Shown piece by piece: positions 8,910-18,037 of a DNA stretch of 64,000 nucleotides. Numbering within the stretch: the stretch's first letter is position 1; every line of letters begins with the position of its first letter. The notes under the pieces are model-generated. The model was not told the origin of the DNA. It searched no databases and was given only the letters and a program-made list of their open reading frames with translations. The translations under genes were made by a program, and so were the position numbers. Where the stretch lies: the IMG/VR virus record IMGVR_UViG_3300024264_001555, positions 21,248-85,247 of that record; one strand, 5' to 3'. The DNA is from a virus.

Positions 8910-9998
8910 TTATCGCTCTACCTGATCTTCGACCCGTGTTAATGGAGTATTTTTTCCGCATAATACAATACATGCAGGAGATGTTTTGTTACTCCATTCT
9001 CTTTGCCAAATAGTTTGCCATTTAGGATCATTAACAATATTTTCTAAACCTTTTTTTGCATCTAATGCTTGTAATCCGCCAAGTTCTTCTACAATTCTAT
9101 AAGTTTCCTTTTGTGCAATTTTTCCTACATCTACAATAGATGAATGCTTATATACATCATACTTTTTATATAAAACTTCATCATAGTTTGCATATAAAAA
9201 ACTACCAAGCAGACAGCACGGTAATACTGTAAAGTTAGCATCTATATAAATTTCTTTATCGTGTAACACCATACAATTAACTTTTTCTGCTTCAGGCCAA
9301 GATTTGTAAGATAACAAATCATTTTTATCAAAGAACTTGATAGGTGTAACATCTGGCTGATCTAAATAATGTGTTACATTGCCTTGTTTATCTAATACTG
9401 GAAAGGTATCTCCAAATCGTTTGCTGTTTTTAACATGAAACTCTGAAAACCCAAACTTTCTAGATATAATTTCTGCGTCTTTTACTTGTTCTTGGTTATG
9501 TTTAAATCTTATAAACATCCATACTGCATATCCACCGGCTTTTGCAAATGCTTGTGCATTTTTAGTAATCTTATCATAGTCTGTTCCGACTCTATATAAA
9601 CTATGCGTATCACTAAGTCCATCTAGTGCAAATTCTACCTTGTGACGCACTGTAAGCGCCTGTGCTAGGCGTTTCCACCAGCCTAGTGTTCTTGTGCTAC
9701 CGTTAGTAAAAATAGCAGTTTCTAGTTCAGGATTTTGCTGTTTAATATAAGCACACATGCTAATTAAATCATTATTAACTGTAGGTTCTCCAAAATCTCC
9801 GCAAAAGTCTATACGCTTTAATTGTTGTAAAATTTTTGGTGTAAATATTTCTTTAAAATCTTCTAATGTCCAATCATGACTAGTTAGATTAGGATTTTCT
9901 ATACCGCCGTGAATATTCCTTAAGCACATTGGACAGCTAGCTTGGCAACGATTGGTTATTTCGACTTGTGCCTTTTCTAAATTTTCAAAGTTAAACAT
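8910..9998 (-). CDS. Radical SAM protein, ITNxCQASCPMC subfamily (tandem paralogue)
   Basis: 362 residues. EITNRCQASCPMCLRNIHGG holds the CxxxCxxC cluster (C18, C22, C25). YIDANFTVLPCC and ACIVLCG near the C-terminus are candidate ligands for auxiliary clusters. Similarity to the next gene downstream runs along the whole length, so the pair arose by tandem duplication. The start abuts the stop of the SGNH-hydrolase gene with no gap. Confidence 0.87.
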   Translation of the reverse strand: MFNFENLEKAQVEITNRCQASCPMCLRNIHGGIENPNLTSHDWTLEDFKEIFTPKILQQLKRIDFCGDFGEPTVNNDLISMCAYIKQQNPELETAIFTNGSTRTLGWWKRLAQALTVRHKVEFALDGLSDTHSLYRVGTDYDKITKNAQAFAKAGGYAVWMFIRFKHNQEQVKDAEIISRKFGFSEFHVKNSKRFGDTFPVLDKQGNVTHYLDQPDVTPIKFFDKNDLLSYKSWPEAEKVNCMVLHDKEIYIDANFTVLPCCLLGSFLYANYDEVLYKKYDVYKHSSIVDVGKIAQKETYRIVEELGGLQALDAKKGLENIVNDPKWQTIWQREWSNKTSPACIVLCGKNTPLTRVEDQVER

Positions 9999-10817
9999 CT
10001 ACTGCCTGTCTTTTATTTTTTTGTATATATAATTTGCGTACTCTATATGATATTCTTCTTTAGGATGCGTGTATGTATGCAATTGACTAGAATCATCCCA
10101 ATTAACTAAATCATTAAAAGAAAAGTAGTTATCTAATATAGAATTAAATTCTTTAACTGAGTTATATGCATTTAATAAATTGTATTCTTTAAACTTGTTA
10201 ATGTTATTGTGTAACTGAGTTAAAAACGGGGTGAATGCAAAAACTTGTAAAATATTATGTTTTTTTGATAGCATTTCTAGATACTTTATATCTTTAAACC
10301 ATCGAAACATATCGTTAAAATCGTTAGATACATGTAAAACATAATCTTTATGAAACGATTTCGACGGCCATCTTAATCTGTGCGATAGCTGTGAATTCCA
10401 CTCTTTTGGTAGGCCGCCTGGACAACAATGATGTTTTTTGCATTCTTTGTCAAGATAGAACCATCTCGAACTTTCTGTATGAGCAACAATTATAAGATCA
10501 GTAGGTTTTATAAAACCTCTACTAATATCTTCCTCTAAAAAATATATAGACGACTCACTATTACTTCCTGGATAAGCTCTATTAACTACGTCAACATTAA
10601 GTTTGTTTGCTAAATGCTGCGGCCAGGCGTGATTATGTTCTCTACTGTCAATATATTCAAGAGAGTATTTGCTTTCAATTTTGTCTCTCCAGAATTCGAC
10701 TCCCTTTGCTTTTATTTTATTTATTTCAACAAAATTTAAAGATGGCATTAGTTCGTAATCTGCAAGTTCAAATCCTGAAGTAATACTACACCCATATGCT
10801 ACTATTCTATTATACAT
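9999..10817 (-). CDS. SGNH/GDSL-family hydrolase-like protein
   Basis: 272 residues. The N-terminal VAYGCSITSGFEL fits block I with Ser11 as nucleophile (GCS in place of GDS). AYPGSNSESS (G84, N86) fits blocks II/III, and LHTYTHPKEEYHIEYANYI near the end offers the catalytic His (H251, in THP). The family includes esterases and carbohydrate O-acetyl-esterases, and related folds act as acetyltransferases in glycan tailoring. Among sugar-transferase genes, addition or removal of acyl groups on a glycan is plausible but inferred. The start overlaps the upstream methyltransferase stop by 8 bp. No signal peptide is seen, so it should act in the cytoplasm. Confidence 0.68.
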   Translation of the reverse strand: MYNRIVAYGCSITSGFELADYELMPSLNFVEINKIKAKGVEFWRDKIESKYSLEYIDSREHNHAWPQHLANKLNVDVVNRAYPGSNSESSIYFLEEDISRGFIKPTDLIIVAHTESSRWFYLDKECKKHHCCPGGLPKEWNSQLSHRLRWPSKSFHKDYVLHVSNDFNDMFRWFKDIKYLEMLSKKHNILQVFAFTPFLTQLHNNINKFKEYNLLNAYNSVKEFNSILDNYFSFNDLVNWDDSSQLHTYTHPKEEYHIEYANYIYKKIKDRQ

Positions 10818-11415
10818 TCTTCTTTTTACCTATAATCATATAACGAGTATACTTAGGGGTTTTAAATTCGCCTCTCCAGTATGGTTTGATTTTACTCATG
10901 CGCATAAAGTCATCTTGATCAGTTGCACAACGAATGTGCTCGTCTAACTCAAAGTAGTTATTGCTTTGTATTACAAATAGCGCATCGTCTGGTTGAATGT
11001 CTAACCACTGTTCGTATTGTTCTTGCGTAATGTGTTCGCAGCTTGTGTTAATAACAATGTCAGCAGGTTCTGTGTAAGTACACATGTCTGCGGTTACTGC
11101 ATCAAATCTTCCTGCTATTTCATAGTTTTTATTAACTGTGTATGCAGTTTCTTGGCAATCTTCATCAATGTCAACACTTGTAATATGCTCAATGCTTAAA
11201 CTGCTATTAAATAAGATACTAGAAAGCACACCATTCCAGCCGCCGTATATTACAATACGAGCATCATCGTCAACGTAGTTTACACGCAGTGCGTCAGCAA
11301 GCCATATCTTGCTGTTGACTTGTCCTTTCCAGAAGCTTTCAAGTGTACGGTATTTGTCATCGCTGTTGCGAATTGCATCCATCCAGAATAATACATCTTG
11401 TATATCTATTTTCAT
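10810..11415 (-). CDS. Class I SAM-dependent methyltransferase-like protein
   Basis: 201 residues. The Rossmann-fold hallmarks are ARIVIYGGWNGVLSS (motif I, residues 52-66), ITSVDIDEDC (acidic residues at the end of beta2 that bind SAM ribose), FDAVTADM, and DIVINTSCEHI (motif IV region). An N-terminal helical segment (WMDAIRN..YRTLESFWKGQV) precedes the fold. The target is unknown; the neighbours suggest a sugar, peptide or small molecule rather than DNA, and no DNA-recognition domain is visible. It overlaps the upstream radical SAM gene by 4 bp. Confidence 0.7.
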   Translation of the reverse strand: MKIDIQDVLFWMDAIRNSDDKYRTLESFWKGQVNSKIWLADALRVNYVDDDARIVIYGGWNGVLSSILFNSSLSIEHITSVDIDEDCQETAYTVNKNYEIAGRFDAVTADMCTYTEPADIVINTSCEHITQEQYEQWLDIQPDDALFVIQSNNYFELDEHIRCATDQDDFMRMSKIKPYWRGEFKTPKYTRYMIIGKKKNV

Positions 11416-12422
11416 ATTTTTCTCTTTGGTAGTTTACTATCTGCACTGCTTACACAGCTAGGAGTAACGCACTTACGTGGTGCTTTAAACAGCTCAAATC
11501 CGCCGTCTAACGTGCCTAAGGGTTCATCGTGGCAACTGTAGCTGCGTTTAACTTCATTACTACGTATAACGCATCCTTGATAGCCTGCATTACATTCCCA
11601 TCCTTTAAACTTATTAAATCCAAATGCATTAAAGCGTTCTGCTTGATCTATGTAGTACGTTTTTCCAGTGCTGTCTTCTAATTCAACTTGCAGTAAAGGA
11701 ATTATTCTTTTAAATTCATCTGGGATTTTTTGTGGGAACCCTTTTTGCATGGTTTCGATTTCATTGGTTGTGTAACCATGTACCACACTACTGGCGGTAG
11801 GATCGGACTGGGGTTTGAGAGTGACATTAATACCTCTGGCGGCAAATCGCTCCAAGCGTCCGTAAAGCTCTTCGAACATTTCCGGAACCATAACTTGATT
11901 GATTGTAACATAAACACCTTCTTTCATAAGTTGAAGACATTTGTCTCCAAATTCTTGTTCATTAGCAAACTCTGCGTGATAGCTCGCTGTTATACTTCTA
12001 CGTTGCAGAGTGCTTGTAGTTTCTAACCACTTGTTCCACCATTTGCTTCCCGGGCTAAGATTTGTTGTCATGTGGATACTTTGGTATTCGGGTGTTGCAT
12101 CACTGCAATAATGCTCTATGAGCTCCCCAAAGTATTTATATGCCGTAGGCTCGCCTCCACTAAAACTAAAATGGAAGTCTGTAAATCCGTTATCTCTTGC
12201 CTGTCGCTTTATTTCAGTTAATGCAGTTTTGTATGTTTCTAATGTTTGATGGTCGGGTGTACTACTTCTTGCATAAGGCCAGCAGTAGCTACAATTGTAA
12301 TTACAAAATCTCGCAAGGATCCAAGACACTGTAAACAAGTTAGTGTCTAACAAGGTTTTTTGTCCAAACTTTGTTATGTTGTCAAAAGGTATGTTTTGAA
12401 AATTCTTCATATAACCAATCAA
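11412..12422 (-). CDS. Radical SAM protein with C-terminal Cys-rich (SPASM-like) tail
   Basis: 336 residues from the ATG at 12422; a second Met at codon 5 (12410) is equally possible. Core motif ILARFCNYNCSYCWPY (C40, C44, C47) and FSFSGGEPTAY. The tail reads FKGWECNAGYQGCVIRSNE, SYSCHDEP and KCVTPSCVSSADSKLPK, the same arrangement as the proteins at 4486-5391 and 5375-6412. One Cys of the terminal CxC pair is replaced here (SCVSSAD). The start lies inside the 3' end of the repeat-containing glycosyltransferase gene. Confidence 0.87.
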   Translation of the reverse strand: MIGYMKNFQNIPFDNITKFGQKTLLDTNLFTVSWILARFCNYNCSYCWPYARSSTPDHQTLETYKTALTEIKRQARDNGFTDFHFSFSGGEPTAYKYFGELIEHYCSDATPEYQSIHMTTNLSPGSKWWNKWLETTSTLQRRSITASYHAEFANEQEFGDKCLQLMKEGVYVTINQVMVPEMFEELYGRLERFAARGINVTLKPQSDPTASSVVHGYTTNEIETMQKGFPQKIPDEFKRIIPLLQVELEDSTGKTYYIDQAERFNAFGFNKFKGWECNAGYQGCVIRSNEVKRSYSCHDEPLGTLDGGFELFKAPRKCVTPSCVSSADSKLPKRKI

Positions 12423-14316
12423 AGTCGTTAATTAAATTTAGTTTATCCGGATAATGCTTATTGTCATTACCCCAATTACGGCCGCTACATGCACCATGTA
12501 TAGCATATTTTCCGTATAGTGCATCGTGCCCTACTTCGCACCATTGTTTAAGTCTTTCTTCTGTTTCATTATCTACTTGTCCACGGATTGTTTTACTTGC
12601 TAATTTACAGCATTCTCTAAAAGCACTTTTCCATGTTGAAAAGGCGTCTGTGTTAAATGTTGTGATGTTACTTACACTTTCCATAGCATTAAATTTAGGA
12701 CTAATGCTTGTAGTCATGTCAGTTTTAGTAACGTCCATGTTAAGTGTTTCTCTTACCGGAAACAGTTTAATTCCTCCGTAACCATATTCTAAATCATTAA
12801 TAGGATTACGACTGCGCCAAACAAACACTTGATCTCTTTGCCATTTAGGAACTTGATGTTCAAACACAAAATCTTCTAATACTTGTGCATCCCCGTCTAC
12901 AACAAAAAACATATTTGTTGTACATAGCTTTGCTGCTTCAATGTGTGCTTGATGAATGCCTTTTACACCGTGTACTCGTTTTGCTCTAGGAAAACGGTCT
13001 GTAAGCAAACGATAGTTATCATCTGCGTTAGGTTCATTATAACTAATAAACACAATGTCATATGGTTTAGGCGTACTAACAGTTATATCAATTTCTTTTT
13101 TATTTACAAAGAACCTATAATCAAACTCACGTTGTGCAAGTGACTTATCTTTGTGTATTAGAAACACACCGTCGTGGTACTTGCCGTTTTTAAATACGTG
13201 TATGTTTTCACGTTCGTAGTAAGGTATATGATAGTTAAAGTCCCAGTCTACGTCTACGTCATTAGGTATTACATAAAAGAAGTCTGTGCTAACTTTTTGT
13301 CCTAATTCACAAAATTCTTCATATGTGTTGACTACAATTTTATCATATTCTAATGCATCGCTTGCAATTACGTCATGTTCTTTTTTATTAGTAATAAATT
13401 TATACTTAAATTCTCGCTCGCTAATAGGTGCATGTTTACTACATAGAATAATACCATCGTAGTATTCGCCGTTCTTAAATACATGATTTATTTTTCTATC
13501 GTATTCACTTTCATGACTAAAGTACATTTCAAAGTTAAAATCATCACGTACTTGAACATGAGAAGGTATCATCCAAAACATCTCTGTAGGACAATGATCT
13601 ATTATATCTAGATAATCATTATAGTTAGTTACTGCATATATCTCATACTGCCTAGGACCACTTACTACATCGTCCCACTGTTTAGCGTTTACTAAGAATC
13701 TGTAGTCTATTTGTTTTTTGTTGAGAGGTTTGTTTTGCGAACATAAGAATACGCCATTGTATAATTTCCTTCCATCAACCTCATGTACAAATGCATGATT
13801 TTCTTTCCTGTCGTAACTGTTATGGTGACTAAAATAAAAGTTGTTTATGTATGATAGACTATATTTTAAGTTATGCGATACTGCCCAAAACATTTCTGTT
13901 GAACTATTTTCAAGTGCATATTCGTAGTCTTCCCAAGTGTCAATGTAATACAAGTCAAACGGCTTAGGTGTACTTGCTACAATATCTACTTCTTTTTTGT
14001 TTATAAAGAATCTATGGCGCAATTCACGTTCTGATATTTCAGCACGTTTGGGTACAAGTATTACACCGTCATAAGTATCTCTATTTAAAAATGTATGAAC
14101 ATATTCTTGACTATATTCGTCTGCACGATAATCAAATTTAAAATCATCTGCAATATCGATATCGGGCCAAACAACCCAAAACATTTTTGTAAACACTATT
14201 TTTTGAGCTTGCTCAAAACTATCAGCAGACTTTGCTCTTGGATACTGTTGTTTTAACTTATTCCAAGAGACCTGTGCATATTTAGAATTATTATTAATAA
14301 AAATGATATCATACAT
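12382..14316 (-). CDS. Glycosyltransferase-like protein with four N-terminal ~100-residue repeats
   Basis: 644 residues. The C-terminal ~225 residues (from YDIVFISYNEPNADDNY, residue ~420) match the protein at 22608-23507: VVDGDAQV is a DxD-like motif of GT-A transferases, preceded by RAKRVHGVKGIHQAH. Upstream are four imperfect repeats with the pattern EMFWVV..D..V..DF.F, then HVF.NG..YDGV.L, then REF.YRFF.NKKE.D and a Pro before YD. The repeats resemble the DxD-containing middle of the C-terminal domain, so they may be degenerate copies of it. They could dock a polymeric substrate. A 16-base gap separates it from the upstream gene. The specific transfer reaction is unknown. Confidence 0.7.
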   Translation of the reverse strand: MYDIIFINNNSKYAQVSWNKLKQQYPRAKSADSFEQAQKIVFTKMFWVVWPDIDIADDFKFDYRADEYSQEYVHTFLNRDTYDGVILVPKRAEISERELRHRFFINKKEVDIVASTPKPFDLYYIDTWEDYEYALENSSTEMFWAVSHNLKYSLSYINNFYFSHHNSYDRKENHAFVHEVDGRKLYNGVFLCSQNKPLNKKQIDYRFLVNAKQWDDVVSGPRQYEIYAVTNYNDYLDIIDHCPTEMFWMIPSHVQVRDDFNFEMYFSHESEYDRKINHVFKNGEYYDGIILCSKHAPISEREFKYKFITNKKEHDVIASDALEYDKIVVNTYEEFCELGQKVSTDFFYVIPNDVDVDWDFNYHIPYYERENIHVFKNGKYHDGVFLIHKDKSLAQREFDYRFFVNKKEIDITVSTPKPYDIVFISYNEPNADDNYRLLTDRFPRAKRVHGVKGIHQAHIEAAKLCTTNMFFVVDGDAQVLEDFVFEHQVPKWQRDQVFVWRSRNPINDLEYGYGGIKLFPVRETLNMDVTKTDMTTSISPKFNAMESVSNITTFNTDAFSTWKSAFRECCKLASKTIRGQVDNETEERLKQWCEVGHDALYGKYAIHGACSGRNWGNDNKHYPDKLNLINDFDWLYEEFSKHTF

Positions 14317-14332
14317 TATGTATATTATAAAC

Positions 14333-15643
14333 TCAATTGTTATTCATGTCAACAAAAAGTGATAAAAATTTAGGCTGCATGCGTCTTGTTAAAAATATTT
14401 CACGATTCTTTTTTAAAAACGGTATTGCTTCTGCTATTAATTCGCTTATATCTTCACTACTAAGACTTTTTAGATATTCAATATTTTTTCTAATATGCTC
14501 TGCACGGTTTGTAGGATCGTACATTGTATCATAATGTTGATTAATTAATGCATTGCAACTAAAATATCCTTGATTATTAAGGTAATTATGGACCGACGAA
14601 CATCCTATAATAGCCGCAGGGTGTCCGATATATATGTGTTTCCATACGTTAGGTCCTAACGTAAATGATGCTACCTCTTGTTTATACTGAGTATTAACAT
14701 CAATCTCAATGTCATCACACAATATAGATAATACTGTATCTTGGTATTCTTCGATATTGTAATTCATTAACGTATTGTTAACTTCTTGCGAATAATTGTC
14801 TATATGTTTTAATAATCCTTGTTTAGATTCTTTTTCAAGTTGCGAAGATCTAGGATTAACTAGCATAGGCGATATTGTTTTAGATAAATTATAGTTACTT
14901 GAATTTAACTTAACATACCCGTCATCAAGTAAGTTATTATGAGCCAACTCAAGAAATACAGTTACATCTGTCTGAAAATAATTTGTAAACGAAGTATTGT
15001 AAACTTTTTTAGGGTTCCAATTTTCGTGGTCAATAGTCAAATCTTTTGATATCTTTAAAAATGGATCTTCACATATCCACGATAATGACGACAATCCACT
15101 TCGAACTTTATAAACTAATTGCATATATATTTGCCACCAATCTATACCAAAAACGTTTTTAGTGTCTAACAACGTCCTATATACATTATTTAATTCTCCT
15201 AGCACAATGTATATTTGGCTTTTTTTAATACCAAGTAATTCTACTATTTCGTCAACTCTTTGCTTTAACTGTTCAATAATAAAAGAATTACCGGCTAGCC
15301 TCGGAGCTAAAATTAATAATTTTAACCTTCCCTTTTTTATTAAACTTTTAGCTCTAGGGGATATTAGTGCTGTTAAGTTTCTATTCCAGCCGTAATAAGA
15401 ATAATTTAATTCAATAGGATAATATAAATTTTTAATATTTTTAGGCTTGCCTGACACAAGGTTTACTACTGTTTTATTTGCTTTCATTACAAAATAAAAC
15501 GTATTAAACTTTGCTATAGGCATCTCTGCTCTATAATCTTTAACGTATGGAATTCTCCGAGCGTCTTTAGATATTTCAAAATTAAATGTACCGTTAGGTG
15601 CCGGAACGCCGTCAATTATATTATCGTAATATAAATTTATCAT
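14333..15643 (-). CDS. Uncharacterised protein, glycosyltransferase-like C-terminus
   Basis: 436 residues, not firmly recognised. The C-terminal stretch FTLGPNVWKHIYIGHPAAIIGCSSVHNYLNNQGYFSCNALINQHYD, then a repeat of acidic and Arg residues (PTNRAEHIRKNIEYL), resembles a conserved element of many phage and bacterial glycan genes: a K.....G.P.I..G....L...GY.....I.E.YD...N...R pattern. The middle contains LLILAPRLAGNSFI and QIYIVLGELNN, consistent with a Rossmann-like unit. A GT-B-type sugar-transferase role is inference. The stop precedes the next start by 16 bases, and the 5' end overlaps the upstream radical SAM gene by 4 bp. Confidence 0.5.
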   Translation of the reverse strand: MINLYYDNIIDGVPAPNGTFNFEISKDARRIPYVKDYRAEMPIAKFNTFYFVMKANKTVVNLVSGKPKNIKNLYYPIELNYSYYGWNRNLTALISPRAKSLIKKGRLKLLILAPRLAGNSFIIEQLKQRVDEIVELLGIKKSQIYIVLGELNNVYRTLLDTKNVFGIDWWQIYMQLVYKVRSGLSSLSWICEDPFLKISKDLTIDHENWNPKKVYNTSFTNYFQTDVTVFLELAHNNLLDDGYVKLNSSNYNLSKTISPMLVNPRSSQLEKESKQGLLKHIDNYSQEVNNTLMNYNIEEYQDTVLSILCDDIEIDVNTQYKQEVASFTLGPNVWKHIYIGHPAAIIGCSSVHNYLNNQGYFSCNALINQHYDTMYDPTNRAEHIRKNIEYLKSLSSEDISELIAEAIPFLKKNREIFLTRRMQPKFLSLFVDMNNN

Positions 15644-16830
15644 TCAAGCATTTCTTTTAATTCCGGGAACGTGTCTATAAACGACTCATTGCGTATGTCA
15701 TCTAATGTTTTCATATAATCTTTAAATTTAGAATTTAAGATATATTTGTCTTCTGATTCCATAAAACTAATAGAACTTTCAAACTGAGCAGCGGAGCGAT
15801 TCTGCAAATTTTCTTTTAAAAAACTTATATGCTTTTTATAGGCTGCTTTTACTGTTTCTTTTAGCTTTGGCGGCAATGCTTGTAAGCTCATATGTTCAGG
15901 CGAATGTACAAAGTTAATATGTAAATTATCGTAGGTATCTATTAATTTAGACTCTACTGCATAATGATGGAAATCAATAATATGCAAACTATTCATTACG
16001 CTTAATGTAAAGTTTACAAAAAAGTTAACATTAGGCGCTATTTCTTTTTGTTTTAACCTATTTTGATAGATTTGATCCCAATCAGTTCCTTTTCGGATAT
16101 ATTCTGCTTGTTTGCCGTAGCCATCAAAACTAGCACCTACTTCGACATCTTTAAACTTAGCCCATGTTTCTAAAGCGTCTAGCTTTTTGTATTTCATCTG
16201 ACTAAAATTTGTATTATACTTTAGACGAACGTCATACCTATCTATTTCTTCTAACTTTTTTAAAATTCTATAATGTTCTTCCATTATAAGAGGCTCGCCG
16301 CCTGCAAAATAAATCTCTTCTACAGTATCAAAAAACGGAAGAATTTGGTCCCATAAATCAAATTGCTTAATTTTATCAGGTATATCGTTAGGAAGACTGC
16401 CCCATATCTTTTTAGTATCTTCATACCAACCGGTGCTAAGTTGAGGTCCGCAGCTTCTGCATTTCATATTACAAATGTTTGAAAATCTAAAATCCCAATA
16501 ACGAAGATCCATATTATCTAACGAACCGTCAGCAGCGGTGGTTTGTATTAGATTTTCATAATTTGGAAACGTTTGATTCATATGCTCTCTAAAGCTATCT
16601 TTGCCGTGTTTTTCTTGTTCGAAGCATCGTTTACAGCTTTCTGGCTCTATACCTGCAATCATTTGTTTACGAATATTACGTATTTTTTCGTTATTCCAAA
16701 CTTCTTCTAAGGATTGGTTATTTAGATTTCCTACAGGAAATTCCATAGGTGTAAGGCAACAAGGATAAACTTGCCCACTCGGAAATGTGTGTAGATGCAC
16801 CCACGGTGCAGCGCATAATTTATCTGTCAT
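15640..16830 (-). CDS. Radical SAM protein with N-terminal auxiliary cluster (twitch/SPASM-like)
   Basis: 396 residues, the most compact member of the type. N-terminal ligands are LCAAPWVHLHTFPSGQVYPCC (C6, C24/25) and CKRC (C66, C69); core FSNICNMKCRSCGPQ (C120, C124, C127) and YFAGGEPLIM follow. The C-terminal FIDTFPELKEML resembles SYAETFKEWHNII and EVFPELKHLL at the ends of its paralogues. An 11-bp overlap with the upstream radical SAM gene shows these were assembled as one transcription unit. The substrate is unknown. Confidence 0.88.
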   Translation of the reverse strand: MTDKLCAAPWVHLHTFPSGQVYPCCLTPMEFPVGNLNNQSLEEVWNNEKIRNIRKQMIAGIEPESCKRCFEQEKHGKDSFREHMNQTFPNYENLIQTTAADGSLDNMDLRYWDFRFSNICNMKCRSCGPQLSTGWYEDTKKIWGSLPNDIPDKIKQFDLWDQILPFFDTVEEIYFAGGEPLIMEEHYRILKKLEEIDRYDVRLKYNTNFSQMKYKKLDALETWAKFKDVEVGASFDGYGKQAEYIRKGTDWDQIYQNRLKQKEIAPNVNFFVNFTLSVMNSLHIIDFHHYAVESKLIDTYDNLHINFVHSPEHMSLQALPPKLKETVKAAYKKHISFLKENLQNRSAAQFESSISFMESEDKYILNSKFKDYMKTLDDIRNESFIDTFPELKEMLE

Positions 16831-18037
16831 TGTTTGCCTTTATTATGTTGTGCCACTCTTTAAACGTCTCTGCGTAACTCTGTTTACGTATAGCATCTAG
16901 TCTTTCGTTCTCTTTGAAGAACTGTTCAAATGCTAGTGTGTTTGATTCTTGACTTAAAAAATTATTTATACTACCATAGAACGGCATGCCGACAATCTTG
17001 TCTAATACTGCTTGTTTGGCATGTTGAGGCGCATTTGCTGCACTGTAATAGTTAGGATGATGTACCATATTATGTGATACATTAACACCCTTGCTTCTAA
17101 AGAACTCCCAAAACTCTTTGATATAGTATATGTTCATTACACTTACTGTTTGTAACACATAACTTTTATGTCCTAAGCTATGTAACCAATCAAATGCTTC
17201 TATTATATTATTCCACTTAGCAGGATGACGCAAATAATTATTGCGGTCTTCTAAACAATCAATACTCACCATAAACTCAACCTGCTTAAACTTGTTCCAC
17301 AAGTTAACGTACTTGTCGTTTATGATTGTACTGTTGGTACTGTATACTAGTGTAATATTCTTAGCCAAATCTTTGGTAATCAAAAACTCTAAGAAGCGCA
17401 TGTGCTTGTCTACTAGCAGAGGTTCGCCGCCGTTAATGTATACTTTGCGTGTGTTATTACAATGTTCTGCTAGACTTACCCAAAAGCGTTCATCTAAGGG
17501 CCAATCAAACATGCTTTGTGGCATATCAAATTTACGCTCATTTAGTTTTTCCCAGTCGCTCTTCCATTTTGAACTGCTCTGTGGATTGCAACTGCGACAT
17601 GCTAGGTTGCAAATATTGCCTAGTCGCAGTTCAATAAACTCAAAGTTAACTTCATCTAGTGTGCCGTCTGTTTGTGTAATACGCTGTGCATCTTCTATGC
17701 TAAAGTCCAGCAACTCTGTGTCTCGGGTACGTTTGCTTTGATTGCCTAGTGTTTCTAGTTTGTAACACTTTGTACAAGGTGCTGGCTGTTTACCTTCTAG
17801 CATGTCTTTGCGCACTTGTTTAAACAAGTCTGAGTTCATTATTTTTTTAAAATCATACTCTGAGTTGTGCAGTGTGATAAATTCACGTGGTAAATTTTGA
17901 GATTCGCTTGCACGATTCGTCATATCGCTTTCACAGCAAAGTGTAACACTACCGTGCGGATGTGTTGCTAAGTGTGTCCACGGTAAAGGGCAAAATGTAT
18001 TACTCAATGCTATCCCACCATTCTTTACCTGCGTCAC
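16820..18037 (-). CDS. Radical SAM protein with N-terminal auxiliary cluster; start uncertain
   Basis: 405 residues from the ATG at 18037, overlapping the upstream gene by 38 bp. A TTG at 18007 with GGTGGG eight bases upstream would give MSNTFCPLPW, closer to the short N-termini of its paralogues and reducing the overlap to 8 bp. Either start keeps FCPLPWTHLATHPHGSVTLCC (C16, C34/35), CTKC (C88, C91) and the core LRLGNICNLACRSCNP (C143, C147, C150), with YINGGEPLL downstream. It belongs to the five-member N-terminal-cluster type. Function beyond radical SAM chemistry cannot be assigned. Confidence 0.86.
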   Translation of the reverse strand: MTQVKNGGIALSNTFCPLPWTHLATHPHGSVTLCCESDMTNRASESQNLPREFITLHNSEYDFKKIMNSDLFKQVRKDMLEGKQPAPCTKCYKLETLGNQSKRTRDTELLDFSIEDAQRITQTDGTLDEVNFEFIELRLGNICNLACRSCNPQSSSKWKSDWEKLNERKFDMPQSMFDWPLDERFWVSLAEHCNNTRKVYINGGEPLLVDKHMRFLEFLITKDLAKNITLVYSTNSTIINDKYVNLWNKFKQVEFMVSIDCLEDRNNYLRHPAKWNNIIEAFDWLHSLGHKSYVLQTVSVMNIYYIKEFWEFFRSKGVNVSHNMVHHPNYYSAANAPQHAKQAVLDKIVGMPFYGSINNFLSQESNTLAFEQFFKENERLDAIRKQSYAETFKEWHNIIKANNDR

